Assembly (NCBI RefSeq): GCF_000422865.1
Contig: NZ_AUGW01000014.1
Span: 62,001 to 126,000, forward strand
Source: Oceanospirillum maris DSM 6286
GTDB lineage: Bacteria; Pseudomonadota; Gammaproteobacteria; Pseudomonadales; Halomonadaceae
Reading direction: 5' to 3'
DNA: 64,000 nt
The position numbers and the translations under genes were made by a program. This document shows, in pieces, positions 38,946 to 48,228 of this stretch. Within the stretch, counting starts at the first letter, position 1, and the number at the start of each line of letters is the position of its first letter. The notes under the pieces are model-generated. The model had not been told where the DNA came from. It ran no database searches and saw nothing but the letters and a program-made list of their open reading frames with translations.

Positions 38946-39719
38946 ATGACTTATCAGACTATTAGCACTCAATCCGTTGAGGGTGTTCTGACGATCACAC
39001 TCAACCGACCTGAAGCTTTCAATGCCCTTAACACTCAGCTGTTAAGCGAGATGGCAGAGGTCCTTGATCAGGCCGATCAAAACGAATCGATCCGTGTCGT
39101 TGTTATTACGGGTGGCCCTAAGGTTTTTGCTGCCGGTGCTGACATCAAAGAGATGGCCTCTCTGGATGCTGTTGGTGTCATGAACGACCCCCGCCCAAGG
39201 CACTGGAAACGTATCTATCAATTCAGTAAACCTCTTATTGCTGCGGTTAATGGCTATGCCTTGGGCGGCGGTTGTGAGCTAGTGATGCATTGCGATATCG
39301 TGATTGCAGGCGACAACGCGCTCTTCGGCCAGCCTGAAATTAATCTCGGTATTATCCCCGGTGCCGGTGGCACTCAACGTCTTATCCGTACCGTAGGTAA
39401 ACCTCTCGCCATGAAAATGGTGTTAAGCGGTGAGATGATCGACGCGAAAACCGCACAACAAGCCAATCTCATCACCGAAGTGGTTATCCCGGAGCGCACG
39501 ATCGAGCGCGCCCATCAACTGGCTAAAACCATCGCTAAAAAACCACCTATCGCGGTTCGTCTGGCAAAAGAAGCCCTGCTTAAAGCTTTTGAAACCGATC
39601 TGGAGTCTGGACTGATGATTGAACGTAAGTCGTTCACCTTGCTGGCTGCGACCGAAGATCGCCGTGAAGGCATCGCTGCTTTTATGGAAAAACGTAAACC
39701 TGAATTTAAAGGACGCTGA
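38946..39719 (+). CDS. paaF: 2,3-dehydroadipyl-CoA hydratase
   Basis: A 257-residue crotonase, starting MTYQTISTQSVEGVLTITLN. It has AAGADIKEMASL, GYALGGGCELVMHCDIVIAG and [17 protein letters not shown] with both catalytic glutamates. It hydrates 2,3-dehydroadipyl-CoA to 3-hydroxyadipyl-CoA in phenylacetate beta-oxidation. First gene of paaFGHIJ, with only three bases between its stop and the paaG start. Its ribosome site is poor. Confidence 0.93.
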   Translation: MTYQTISTQSVEGVLTITLNRPEAFNALNTQLLSEMAEVLDQADQNESIRVVVITGGPKVFAAGADIKEMASLDAVGVMNDPRPRHWKRIYQFSKPLIAAVNGYALGGGCELVMHCDIVIAGDNALFGQPEINLGIIPGAGGTQRLIRTVGKPLAMKMVLSGEMIDAKTAQQANLITEVVIPERTIERAHQLAKTIAKKPPIAVRLAKEALLKAFETDLESGLMIERKSFTLLAATEDRREGIAAFMEKRKPEFKGR

Positions 39720-39722
39720 GTT

Positions 39723-40526
39723 ATGTCATTCAACCCGTCATATGAAAATATCGAATTTGTGATTGAGGATGGCACTGCCATTCTAACCCTAAACCGCCCA
39801 GACAGCTTGAACAGCTTTAATGCACAGATGCATGAGGAAGTTCGCTCCGCATTAAAAGAAGTGAAGAACAATTCAAGCGTGCGCGCACTGGTTATTACCG
39901 GTAACGGTCGTGGTTTCTGTGCGGGTCAAGATCTGAGTGACCGTAATGTTGCCCCCGGCACAGAAACACCGAATCTGGGCGAGTCCATCGAGAAGAACTA
40001 CAACCCGATGATTCGTACCCTTCGCGCCCTTGAAATGCCAGTGATCTGCGCGGTTAACGGTGTGGCCGCCGGTGCCGGTGCCAATATCGCTTTGGCCTGT
40101 GACATTGTCTTTGCCGCTAAATCTGCCAAATTTATTCAGGCCTTCTGCAAAATCGGCCTTATTCCCGATTCTGGCGGCACCTGGACATTATCAAATAGTG
40201 TGGGCCAAGCCCGTGCTATGGCGCTGTCTATGCTGGGCGACCGTGTTTCTGCTGAAGAGGCGGAACAGATGGGCATGATCTGGAAGGCGGTTGACGACGA
40301 AGCACTGAAAGAAACCGCTATCGCAACGGCTAAAGAACTGGCAACTCAACCCACCAAGGGGTTGGCGCTGATTAAACGTGCGATTCAGGCTTCTGCGACA
40401 AACACCCTTGATGAGCAATTAGATCTAGAACGTGATCTGCAAACAATTGCGGGGCGCACAGATGATTATCGTGAAGGTGTTGCTGCCTTTATGGAGAAAC
40501 GTCAGCCATCATTCAAAGGTCAGTAA
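39723..40526 (+). CDS. paaG: 1,2-epoxyphenylacetyl-CoA isomerase
   Basis: A 267-residue crotonase-fold isomerase. FCAGQDLSDRNVAPG and KIGLIPDSGGTWTLSNSVGQ are typical of PaaG; the Asp of PDSGG replaces the hydratase Glu, as expected for isomerase chemistry. It converts ring 1,2-epoxyphenylacetyl-CoA to oxepin-CoA and can shift a double bond later in the pathway. AAGGA nine bases upstream supports the ATG. Its substrate depends on the PaaABCDE epoxidase, which is not encoded in this window. Confidence 0.94.
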   Translation: MSFNPSYENIEFVIEDGTAILTLNRPDSLNSFNAQMHEEVRSALKEVKNNSSVRALVITGNGRGFCAGQDLSDRNVAPGTETPNLGESIEKNYNPMIRTLRALEMPVICAVNGVAAGAGANIALACDIVFAAKSAKFIQAFCKIGLIPDSGGTWTLSNSVGQARAMALSMLGDRVSAEEAEQMGMIWKAVDDEALKETAIATAKELATQPTKGLALIKRAIQASATNTLDEQLDLERDLQTIAGRTDDYREGVAAFMEKRQPSFKGQ

Positions 40527-40535
40527 GGGGTGATT

Positions 40536-42062
40536 ATGAGTTCCTTATCCATTAATGATACCGTTGCCGTTATCGGTGCAGGCACGATGGGTGCCGGTAT
40601 TGCTCAGGTAGCCGCTAAATACGGTCATACAGTTTTGCTATACGACAAGATGGAAGGTGCGGCTCAGGCTGGCCTTAACCGTACGGCAAAAGGTTTAGAC
40701 ACGTTAGTCGCCCGAGGCAAAATGACTCAGGCTGATAAAGAGTCTTTAGTGGGCCGTATTCAGCCGACTGAAACTTTGGCTGACCTAGCCCCAGCAACCC
40801 TTATTATTGAAGCCATTGTTGAGAACTTGGCGGTTAAGCAATCGGTATTTTCTGAGCTGGAAGCACTCTGCTCAGACGATACCATTTTGGCAACCAACAC
40901 GTCTTCTATCTCTGTTACCGCCATCGGTTCCGCTCTGAAGCGCCCTGAGAACTTAGTGGGTATGCACTTCTTCAACCCTGCACCTATTATGAAACTGGTT
41001 GAAGTGATTCAAGGCTTGGCCACTTCTACGGCTGTGGCTCAACAGGTTTACGATCTCTCCGTTGCCTGGGGCAAACATGCGGTTATGGCGAAATCGACCC
41101 CGGGCTTTATTGTGAATCGTGTAGCCCGTCCGTTCTACGCAGAGGGACTGCGGGTATTGGAAGAAGGCGGTACTAACGAGGCGACCATTGATGCCATTAT
41201 CCGTGAAGCAGGCCAGTTCCGTATGGGGCCCTTTGAGCTGATGGACTTGATCGGTCACGATGTTAATTATGCGGTCACCTCCTCTGTTTTTAATGCCTAT
41301 TATGGTGATCAGCGTTTTCTGCCGTCCCTCATTCAGAAAGATCTCGTTGAAGCCGGTTTTCATGGTCGTAAGAGTGGTCGTGGTTTCTACGATTATTCTG
41401 ATCATGCTGAAAAACCTAAACCGCAAACTCTCGGGGTTCAAGCCGCTCCGACCAGCATCACCGTTGAAGGTGAACTAGGCTGCGCGGAGCCTTTGCTAGC
41501 CCGCATAGAAGCGGCAGGCATCAAGGTGCATCGCTCTACCGAATATGATCACAATGGCCGTATCTGTGTGGGTGACTTAGTGATTGCACTTACCGATGGC
41601 CGAATGGCAACAGAGCGTGCTGCAAGTAAGCAGCGTCGCCAGTTTGTGCTCTTTGATCTGGCGCTGGATTACAGCAGGGCCACCCGTATTGCGCTGACTA
41701 AAGCGGATCAAACCTCAGAAGAGAGCCTGATGGCCGCGGCGGGCTTATTTCAAGCACTGGGGATGCAAGTTTCTGTGATCGACGACGTTCCAGGCATGGT
41801 GCTTATGCGCACGGTCGCCATGCTAGCCAATGAAGGTGCTGATGCCGTTAATCAGCAGGTTTGCTCGGTAAAAGATGTCGATATCGCCATGCAAAGCGGC
41901 GTAAATTACCCGCAAGGCCCTTTGGCTTGGGCCGACCATATCGGGCTAGAGTATCTCCACGGAGTGTTGGCTCATTTAGTTAATAGCTATGGAGAAGATC
42001 GCTACCGCCCTTCCCCATTGCTGCGTCGTAAAGTATTTGGAGCACAGACCTTTCATGGTTAA
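40536..42062 (+). CDS. paaH: 3-hydroxyadipyl-CoA dehydrogenase
   Basis: A 508-residue NAD+-dependent 3-hydroxyacyl-CoA dehydrogenase with [20 protein letters not shown] at the N-terminus (Rossmann fold), [30 protein letters not shown] with the catalytic His, and a second C-terminal helical domain (about 400-508) typical of the PaaH/PaaC family. It forms 3-oxoadipyl-CoA. The ATG at 40536 has AAGGGG five bases upstream; an in-frame GTG at 40530 would consume that site. Its end overlaps the paaI start by eight bases. Confidence 0.94.
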   Translation: MSSLSINDTVAVIGAGTMGAGIAQVAAKYGHTVLLYDKMEGAAQAGLNRTAKGLDTLVARGKMTQADKESLVGRIQPTETLADLAPATLIIEAIVENLAVKQSVFSELEALCSDDTILATNTSSISVTAIGSALKRPENLVGMHFFNPAPIMKLVEVIQGLATSTAVAQQVYDLSVAWGKHAVMAKSTPGFIVNRVARPFYAEGLRVLEEGGTNEATIDAIIREAGQFRMGPFELMDLIGHDVNYAVTSSVFNAYYGDQRFLPSLIQKDLVEAGFHGRKSGRGFYDYSDHAEKPKPQTLGVQAAPTSITVEGELGCAEPLLARIEAAGIKVHRSTEYDHNGRICVGDLVIALTDGRMATERAASKQRRQFVLFDLALDYSRATRIALTKADQTSEESLMAAAGLFQALGMQVSVIDDVPGMVLMRTVAMLANEGADAVNQQVCSVKDVDIAMQSGVNYPQGPLAWADHIGLEYLHGVLAHLVNSYGEDRYRPSPLLRRKVFGAQTFHG

Positions 42063-42540
42063 TTCAACTATCAACACCTCATTGGACAACCTAACACCGG
42101 ATGAACTGGCTAACCGCTGTGCTCAAAAGATGTATGAAAGTGACTGGGCGGCCCAAGCTCTGGAAATGACGATTATCGACGTTCGTGAAGGCTATGCAAA
42201 ACTGAGCATGGTGGTACGTAAAGATATGTCGAACGGGCACGGTATCTGTCATGGCGGCATGATGTTTACACTGGCCGATACGGCTTTTGCCTATAGCTGT
42301 AACAGCTATAACAAAGTGACTGTGGCAGCGGGTTGTAATATCGAATTTATCGCCCCTGGCAAACTGGGTGACACCTTGGTTGCTGAAGCAAAAAAAGTAA
42401 GCTTGGCCGGTCGCAGCGGTATCTATGATGTCACTATCAGCAATTCCGCCGGTGATCCTATCGCTTATTTTCGTGGTAAATCGCGCCAAATTAAAGGCGA
42501 GATAATATCGACTGAAGCCACTTCATCATCAGATCAATAA
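42055..42540 (+). CDS. paaI: Hydroxyphenylacetyl-CoA thioesterase PaaI
   Basis: A 161-residue hot-dog thioesterase. The PaaI motif with catalytic residues is [20 protein letters not shown], followed by the beta sheet with [18 protein letters not shown]-like sequence. It releases CoA from aryl-CoA shunt products such as hydroxyphenylacetyl-CoA. I start at the ATG at 42055 ([13 protein letters not shown]), overlapping the paaH stop. The frame is open upstream to 41989, but that part lies in paaH and lacks family similarity. A 13-base gap to paaJ follows. Confidence 0.92.
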   Translation: MVNSTINTSLDNLTPDELANRCAQKMYESDWAAQALEMTIIDVREGYAKLSMVVRKDMSNGHGICHGGMMFTLADTAFAYSCNSYNKVTVAAGCNIEFIAPGKLGDTLVAEAKKVSLAGRSGIYDVTISNSAGDPIAYFRGKSRQIKGEIISTEATSSSDQ

Positions 42541-42553
42541 GAGGAAATTAAGC

Positions 42554-43762
42554 ATGAAAGACGCTTATATCTGCGATGCTATTCGCACACCCTTTGGCCG
42601 CTATGCTGGCAGCCTGTCCTCAGTTCGCGCTGATGACTTAGGCGCTATTCCGATCAAAGCTCTTATGGATCGCAATCCGCAGGTTGACTGGTCTCAAGTA
42701 GACGATGTGATTTACGGTAACGCCAACCAAGCCGGTGAAGACAATCGTAACGTGGCTCGGATGTCATCGCTATTGGCCGGTATGCCAACAACCGTTCCTG
42801 GCACGACCCTTAACCGTCTCTGTGGTTCGGGTATGGATGCTATTGGCACGGCTGCTCGTGCGATTAAAGCCGGTGAAACAGATCTCATGGTCGCCGGTGG
42901 TTGCGAATCTATGTCCCGTGCGCCTTTTGTTATGGGTAAGGCGGAATCTGCTTTTAGTCGCAACCCTAACGGTCTTTACGATACAACCATCGGTTGGCGC
43001 TTTGTTAATAAACTGATGAAAGCGCAGTATGGCGTGGATTCCATGCCAGAAACTGCTGAAAATGTTGCTGAAGATTTTAATATCTCCCGTGAAGACCAAG
43101 ACCTGTTTGCATTTCGCAGTCAGCAGAAAACCGCTGAAGCGATGGCTAAGGGCTTATTTAAAGAGGAGATCTGTCCAGTAACCATTCCTCAGCGCAAAGG
43201 TGATGACCGAGTTGTTAATACCGATGAGCACCCTAGAGCTGAAACCACTCTGGGTGACTTGGCAAAACTACGGGCCCCTTTCCGTGACGGCGGCTCAGTA
43301 ACCGCAGGCAATGCATCCGGTGTAAATGACGGTGCCTGCGCGCTATTGATCGCGTCTAAAGATGCGGCTGAAAAATATGGCCTAACCCCAAAAGCTCGTG
43401 TAGTAGCCATGGCCACCGCCGGTTTAGAACCCCGTATTATGGGCTTTGGTCCTTCTCCTGCATCCCGCAAGGTGCTAGAAAAAGCCGGTTTAACCCTTGA
43501 TCAAATGGATGTCATCGAACTAAACGAAGCGTTTGCCTCTCAAGGTTTAGCCGTTATGCGCGACCTAGGCTTGCCAGATGATGCCGCTCACGTAAATCCG
43601 AACGGTGGCGCGATCTCTCTAGGGCACCCGCTGGGAGCATCCGGTGCTCGCTTGGTGACAACAGCGATGTATCAACTGCACCGTACCGGTGGCCGTTATG
43701 CACTTTGTACTATGTGTATTGGCGTCGGCCAAGGTATCGCAATGATTATCGAGCGAGTCTAA
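42554..43762 (+). CDS. paaJ: 3-oxoadipyl-CoA thiolase
   Basis: A 402-residue thiolase that cleaves 3-oxoadipyl-CoA to succinyl-CoA and acetyl-CoA (and can act on 2,3-didehydro-3-oxosuberyl-CoA). The acyl-accepting cysteine is C90 in LNRLCGSGMDAI; the base His lies in ISLGHPLGASGAR and the second cysteine is C388 in LCTMCIGVGQG. GAGGAAATTAAGC precedes the ATG. A terminator hairpin closes the paaFGHIJ unit. Confidence 0.96.
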   Translation: MKDAYICDAIRTPFGRYAGSLSSVRADDLGAIPIKALMDRNPQVDWSQVDDVIYGNANQAGEDNRNVARMSSLLAGMPTTVPGTTLNRLCGSGMDAIGTAARAIKAGETDLMVAGGCESMSRAPFVMGKAESAFSRNPNGLYDTTIGWRFVNKLMKAQYGVDSMPETAENVAEDFNISREDQDLFAFRSQQKTAEAMAKGLFKEEICPVTIPQRKGDDRVVNTDEHPRAETTLGDLAKLRAPFRDGGSVTAGNASGVNDGACALLIASKDAAEKYGLTPKARVVAMATAGLEPRIMGFGPSPASRKVLEKAGLTLDQMDVIELNEAFASQGLAVMRDLGLPDDAAHVNPNGGAISLGHPLGASGARLVTTAMYQLHRTGGRYALCTMCIGVGQGIAMIIERV

Positions 43763-43813
43763 TGTCGTGATAGTAGGCGAGAAAAACAACAGCCTAGAAA
43801 AATATTAAAGCAG

Positions 43814-43843
43814 AAAGGCCTGTCACTGCAGATCGGCCTTTTT
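43814..43843 (+). terminator. Terminator after paaJ
   Basis: AAAGGCC (43814-43820) pairs with GGCCTTT (43835-43841) across a 14-nt loop and continues with T. It separates paaFGHIJ from paaK, which then needs its own promoter in the very AT-rich 43850-43990 stretch. Confidence 0.8.
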
Positions 43844-43993
43844 CCTTTAAAAGAATTCAGTTTAGAAAATCCGTTATTAACAATAAATTGATAATAAATA
43901 AAAAAATTTATAACTCATAACATACAACAACAGCGTTACAGATAATAACTCGTAACTATTATAAATATAAAAATAAAGATTGGAGAGAATCCT

Positions 43994-45295
43994 ATGACTA
44001 CTAACCGTTCTACCCGTGGCTCTCTTGATGCAATGGAAGTTGCTAGTATTGATCAACTCCGTGCACATCAACTTGAACGTATGCGTTGGAGCTTAGTTCA
44101 CGCGTATAATAATGTGCCTCATTATAAAAAAGCGTTTGATGCTAAAGGTGTACACCCTTTTGATCTGAAATCTCTTGATGATCTGGCCAAGTTCCCCTTT
44201 ACCACCAAACACGATCTAAGAGATAACTACCCTTTTAATATGTTCGCGGTTCCCATGAGCGATGTTGTACGGGTTCATGCCTCTAGCGGAACTACGGGTA
44301 AACCGACCGTTGTGGGCTATACCCATAGTGATATAGATGACTGGGCCACCGTCGTGGCGCGCTCTATTCGTGCCGCTGGCGGCCATGCCGGTGATAAAGT
44401 GCATATCGCCTATGGCTACGGCCTTTTTACCGGCGGGCTCGGTGCTCACTACGGTGCAGAAAAATTAGGTTGTACGGTTATTCCTATGTCTGGTGGCCAA
44501 ACGGAGAAACAGGTACAACTGATCCGAGATTTTGACCCTGATATCATTATGGTGACACCATCTTATATGCTTAATCTTGCGGATGAGATGGATCGCCAAG
44601 GTCTTGACCCTAGAGAGCTGGCACTGCGTATTGGTATTTTTGGTGCTGAACCTTGGACAGGCCAGATGCGTAATGAGCTGGAACAACGCTTAGGTATTGA
44701 TGCCGTGGATATCTACGGTTTATCAGAAGTTATGGGGCCAGGTGTTGCCCAAGAATGTATCGAAACCAAAGATGGGCCGACGATCTGGGAAGATTTCTTT
44801 TATCCTGAAATTATTGATCCCAATACCGGTGAAGTCTTACCCGATGGCGAATACGGCGAGCTGGTGTTTACCTCTTTAACCAAGGAAGCCATGCCGGTTG
44901 TTCGCTATCGCACCCGAGACCTGACCCGTTTATTACCTGGTACCGCTCGGCCAATGCGTCGTATCGATAAGATCACTGGCCGTTCTGACGATATGCTGAT
45001 TATTCGTGGCGTCAACGTCTTCCCGACTCAGATAGAAGAGCAGGTATTGAAGATGAATACCCTAACGCCACATTATGAGCTAACCGTTTATAAGGATGGT
45101 AACCTTGATAAAGTTGATGTTAGCGTTGAGCTAAAAGAAGCGGGCTTGTCCGATAGCGCTAAGTCCGACGTCGCCGCTGAGCTTCAGCACCATATCAAAT
45201 CATTTATCGGTATTAGCACCAAGATCAAAGTTAATGATCCGGGTACTTTGGCTCGCTCTGAAGGCAAAGCCAAGCATGTTACCGATCTACGCTAA
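43994..45295 (+). CDS. paaK: Phenylacetate-CoA ligase
   Basis: A 433-residue adenylate-forming ligase that activates phenylacetate, the first pathway step. The P-loop is VHASSGTTGKPTVVGYT, as in PaaK, and YGLSEVMGPGVAQEC and the hinge GRSDDMLIIRGVNVFPTQIE are intact. Length matches PaaK (about 437). GGAGAGAAT precedes the ATG. It is separated from paaJ by 231 bases with a terminator, so it is probably transcribed on its own or with partial read-through. Confidence 0.96.
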   Translation: MTTNRSTRGSLDAMEVASIDQLRAHQLERMRWSLVHAYNNVPHYKKAFDAKGVHPFDLKSLDDLAKFPFTTKHDLRDNYPFNMFAVPMSDVVRVHASSGTTGKPTVVGYTHSDIDDWATVVARSIRAAGGHAGDKVHIAYGYGLFTGGLGAHYGAEKLGCTVIPMSGGQTEKQVQLIRDFDPDIIMVTPSYMLNLADEMDRQGLDPRELALRIGIFGAEPWTGQMRNELEQRLGIDAVDIYGLSEVMGPGVAQECIETKDGPTIWEDFFYPEIIDPNTGEVLPDGEYGELVFTSLTKEAMPVVRYRTRDLTRLLPGTARPMRRIDKITGRSDDMLIIRGVNVFPTQIEEQVLKMNTLTPHYELTVYKDGNLDKVDVSVELKEAGLSDSAKSDVAAELQHHIKSFIGISTKIKVNDPGTLARSEGKAKHVTDLR

Positions 45296-45734
45296 TCCGT
45301 CATAAGGTTTTGAACACTTGCTGAAGGATCAGCAAGTGTTACTCTTTACTTCACTTATAACAAAACGCTAGAGCATATCGAATATAAATGAGAATAAATC
45401 TCAAGTTTAAACTTGAAATATCTGCACTAATTTAGAGCAAACAATCCATTTCGTTTTAATATCTCGCCATCGATTCCATTTCTAATAAAAAATCTGTGAC
45501 GTACGACCCCTTATTAAAGTATCAGCACTAGTATTTACGCTCTGCAAAACTTATACTGGTTCTATATCTTATTGCTTTGCCTTGCTGTTTCGCAATTGAA
45601 ATACGATACAGGCACATTTTACGCATGTTCTTTTGATACGTTCGCACGGCAATCATAATAGATACGTCATCATCATTTGTGTATTACCATAAAATCATAA
45701 GATTTGGCCACTCATCCCAACGAGGAATATAATA
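45296..45734. other. Intergenic region between paaK and the dCache chemoreceptor
   Basis: These 439 bases start with a perfect hairpin (45313-45340) after paaK. The rest is AT-rich and carries the chemoreceptor promoter, with GAGGAA close to its ATG. I see no small gene and no convincing sigma-28 promoter. Confidence 0.4.
45313..45340 (+). terminator. Perfect 12-bp hairpin after paaK
   Basis: AACACTTGCTGA-AGGA-TCAGCAAGTGTT. The stem is perfect, but only a broken T-run (ACTCTTTACT) follows, so termination strength is uncertain. Confidence 0.6.
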
Positions 45735-47624
45735 ATGAAGGGGATTTCATTGCGAGCTAAGATCATCGCCATGGCGACATTAGCGGTCTTTATTACTTCT
45801 CTGACGTTAACGGGATTTTCTGCCTTTCGCCTATCCAATATGACACGAATTAATGCGGATCAACGGGTTGATGGTGTTACCAATGCCGTAAGTAAAGGCG
45901 TTGAGCGTTGGCTAGCAGCTAAGTACCAATTACTTAACACCCTTGCCAGCCGCCCTGCAGATCAAGATGCGTTTATCGAACAGCTCAACATGACCCGTGA
46001 AGCAGGAGAGTTTATTGCTATTTTTGCAGGTCTAACCGACGGAACACGCATAGGTAGCAACGGCAGCACATTCTTTGTTAACGGCTATGACCCAAGGACT
46101 CGCCCTTGGTATAAAAAAGCGCTAGCCGAGAAGAAAATGATCCTAATCGGCCCCTATGAAGATAGAACAACTAAAGAGATGACGTTTACGATTGCTCGCC
46201 CACTGATTCAAAATGGCAGTATGACGGGTATTATTGGGGCAGACTTACAACTCAACCAGCTTTTCAATGAGATTACAGGCTTTGAGTCTGGTGAAAATAG
46301 CCAGTTATTCCTACTCAATGACCAAGGATTGATTATTGCCCACCAAGATAAAACGTTACAACTGGAGCCTCTGGATAAGCTTTACAGCCAGCTCAAGGCA
46401 TCCAATGCAACCAGCTTATCCAGCAACAAAATTTTAAGTTCCGTTCAAACCTCTAGTGGTACAAAGCTAGTTCGTTTAGTAAAAATACCAGGATCATCAT
46501 GGCTGCTCGGTGTTGAAGTTGACGAAGCAACAGAGATGCGTGCATTTACAGAAACCCTTGGTATTCAACTGGGTATCAGTGTTGCTATATTTCTGATTGT
46601 AATGCTTACCGTTGCAGTTATGGTTAAAGTGCTTCTAAAAGACCTGCAAAGTGTTGGCCAAGCTCTTAGCTATATAGCAAAAGGCGAAGGGGATCTTACC
46701 AAGCGTATTGAAACCCACAGCACCGATGAAGTAGGTCAAGTAGCCCGAGACTTTAACCACTTCGTTATCAGCCTTCATGCCATTATTTCTAAGCTAGAAC
46801 ACACAGCTAGAGACCTGAGTAGCCAGTCCGAAATTATTGCAGCTAAAACAACGGAAAACGGCAATAAGATTTATCAGCAGCGTACAGAAACCAGCGCTGT
46901 TGCCGATGCGATCAATCAATTAGCGCATTCTACTCAAGATATTGTAAGCCACGTCCACAACACTCTCGATCAAGTGCAGCAAACTGTAACATTAGGCCAA
47001 GATGGTATTCATCAAGTTGAAAAGAGCCAACGCTCTGTTAACGGCTTGGCAGAGAAGCTTCAAACTGCAAGCCAAGTGGTTACTGAGCTAAACCACAATG
47101 CTCAAGGTATCAGTGGCATTTTAAACACCATTGAAGAAATTGCGGATCAAACAAACTTGTTAGCACTTAATGCCGCTATTGAAGCCGCGCGAGCTGGTGA
47201 GGCTGGCCGTGGTTTTGCCGTGGTGGCTGATGAGGTACGCAATCTTTCTCAACGTACCAGCAGCTCCACCAGTGAGATACAGAAAGTCATGGAACTGGTG
47301 CAAAAATCCGCACTGGAAGCCACTGCTTTAATGGATGCAAGCAGTACTTTGGCTCAAGATAGCGTACAAGATGCTAAAACCGCTCAAGATATGCTGATAC
47401 AAATTATTCATGCAGTACAACAGATCAATAATCTAGCGGCTCAAATTAGTGCTGCGACAGAGCAGCAGGCTGCACTAAGCGAAGAGATCCACGCTAATAC
47501 GGGCACCATTCGAAGCGTCGCTGATGATTTGGCTAAAGATGCAGAAGAAAGTGAACAACAGGTACACAAGCTGTCTAAGTTTGCCTCTGATCTGAAAGCA
47601 GAAGCCGGTAAGTTTATCATCTGA
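45735..47624 (+). CDS. Chemoreceptor with dCache_1 sensor of the amino-acid type
   Basis: A 629-residue methyl-accepting chemotaxis protein: helix about 10-32, periplasmic dCache about 35-275, helix about 277-300, HAMP, and signalling tip [20 protein letters not shown], then [20 protein letters not shown]. The distal Cache pocket shows the set reported for amino-acid receptors: RTRPWYKKA (R-x-W-Y), GPYEDRTT (Y-x-D) and IIGADLQL (D). Amino acids are therefore the likely ligands, by homology only. It lies between paaK and paaX, next to a YjfB-like gene and a second receptor. Confidence 0.93.
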   Translation: MKGISLRAKIIAMATLAVFITSLTLTGFSAFRLSNMTRINADQRVDGVTNAVSKGVERWLAAKYQLLNTLASRPADQDAFIEQLNMTREAGEFIAIFAGLTDGTRIGSNGSTFFVNGYDPRTRPWYKKALAEKKMILIGPYEDRTTKEMTFTIARPLIQNGSMTGIIGADLQLNQLFNEITGFESGENSQLFLLNDQGLIIAHQDKTLQLEPLDKLYSQLKASNATSLSSNKILSSVQTSSGTKLVRLVKIPGSSWLLGVEVDEATEMRAFTETLGIQLGISVAIFLIVMLTVAVMVKVLLKDLQSVGQALSYIAKGEGDLTKRIETHSTDEVGQVARDFNHFVISLHAIISKLEHTARDLSSQSEIIAAKTTENGNKIYQQRTETSAVADAINQLAHSTQDIVSHVHNTLDQVQQTVTLGQDGIHQVEKSQRSVNGLAEKLQTASQVVTELNHNAQGISGILNTIEEIADQTNLLALNAAIEAARAGEAGRGFAVVADEVRNLSQRTSSSTSEIQKVMELVQKSALEATALMDASSTLAQDSVQDAKTAQDMLIQIIHAVQQINNLAAQISAATEQQAALSEEIHANTGTIRSVADDLAKDAEESEQQVHKLSKFASDLKAEAGKFII

Positions 47625-47738
47625 GCTTATTATAAATTAGCAATATATACTAAATCGCTATTAACTAGATACCAACATGAAATTTACAAAAAAATACCTG
47701 AAATATTCAAGTTTCAGTAGTGTCAGCCGCTAGACTAC

Positions 47739-47765
47739 TAAAGGTACTACTTTAATATCCAATAG
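47739..47765 (+). promoter_or_regulatory. Possible sigma-28 (flagellar) promoter of the yjfB-like gene
   Basis: TAAAGGTA, 11 bases, TCCAATAG resembles TAAAGTTT-N11-GCCGATAA. It ends 19 bases before the ATG, which leaves little room for a leader. The same TAAAGGTA occurs before the next gene. Confidence 0.3.
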
Positions 47766-47784
47766 AATCCAGAGGGAGAACATA

Positions 47785-47985
47785 ATGGATATCGGAAACA
47801 CAAGTTCAATAGCAAATCAAGTTGCTAAACAGGATGTGCTTTTAGGCGCACAAATTAAATTGGTCAATATCGCTAAAGACCAAGGTGAAGTTATTATGGA
47901 TACGCTACTGAGTTCCATCAATACGATTCAACCAGCGGCATCTGTTGAGTCTCATCTAGGTAACAAGGTCAATGTTAGCGCGTAA
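47785..47985 (+). CDS. YjfB-like putative motility protein
   Basis: A 66-residue protein, MDIGNTSSIANQVAKQDVLL onward, resembling the small YjfB putative motility family: an alpha-helical N-terminal part with MDI start and a central helix (IAKDQGEVIMDTLLSSIN). It has no signal peptide or transmembrane helix. GAGGGAGA precedes the ATG, and a strong terminator follows, so it is a real single gene. Its placement between two chemoreceptors fits a motility link. Biochemical function of the family is not known to me. Confidence 0.75.
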   Translation: MDIGNTSSIANQVAKQDVLLGAQIKLVNIAKDQGEVIMDTLLSSINTIQPAASVESHLGNKVNVSA

Positions 47986-48004
47986 ACTGCTTTATTGATC
48001 AGAG

Positions 48005-48031
48005 AAGGAAGCCAGTGGCTTCCTTTTTTTT
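48005..48031 (+). terminator. Terminator of the yjfB-like gene
   Basis: AAGGAAGCC-AGT-GGCTTCCTT, perfect 9-bp stem followed by eight T, 20 bases after the stop. Confidence 0.93.
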
Positions 48032-48144
48032 ATTCTATGTTTAGCTTTTTAAATCCCCCTCTCCCCCTTTATTTTTCTCCAATGAAAATATTTAATAAGA
48101 ATTAGGTATTTAATTCGTAAGCAACCACTAATTGATTGCCATCT

Positions 48145-48171
48145 TAAAGGTAGGGCAGATATGATTGATAC
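48145..48171 (+). promoter_or_regulatory. Possible sigma-28 promoter of the PAS/CZB chemoreceptor
   Basis: TAAAGGTA, 11 bases, ATTGATAC resembles the flagellar sigma-28 pattern (TAAA at -35, GATA in the -10). It ends 57 bases before the ATG, a reasonable leader length. Confidence 0.35.
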
Positions 48172-48228
48172 CAGATAGTATTGATAACCTGATGAACAGA
48201 AAGGCTTTATTATTCTCAAGGAGACATC

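Noticed and set aside
45800-45818. LiuR-like string TGACGTTAACGGG inside the dCache receptor gene
   Set aside because: Only one half matches the dyad and it lies within the coding sequence, after the start codon.
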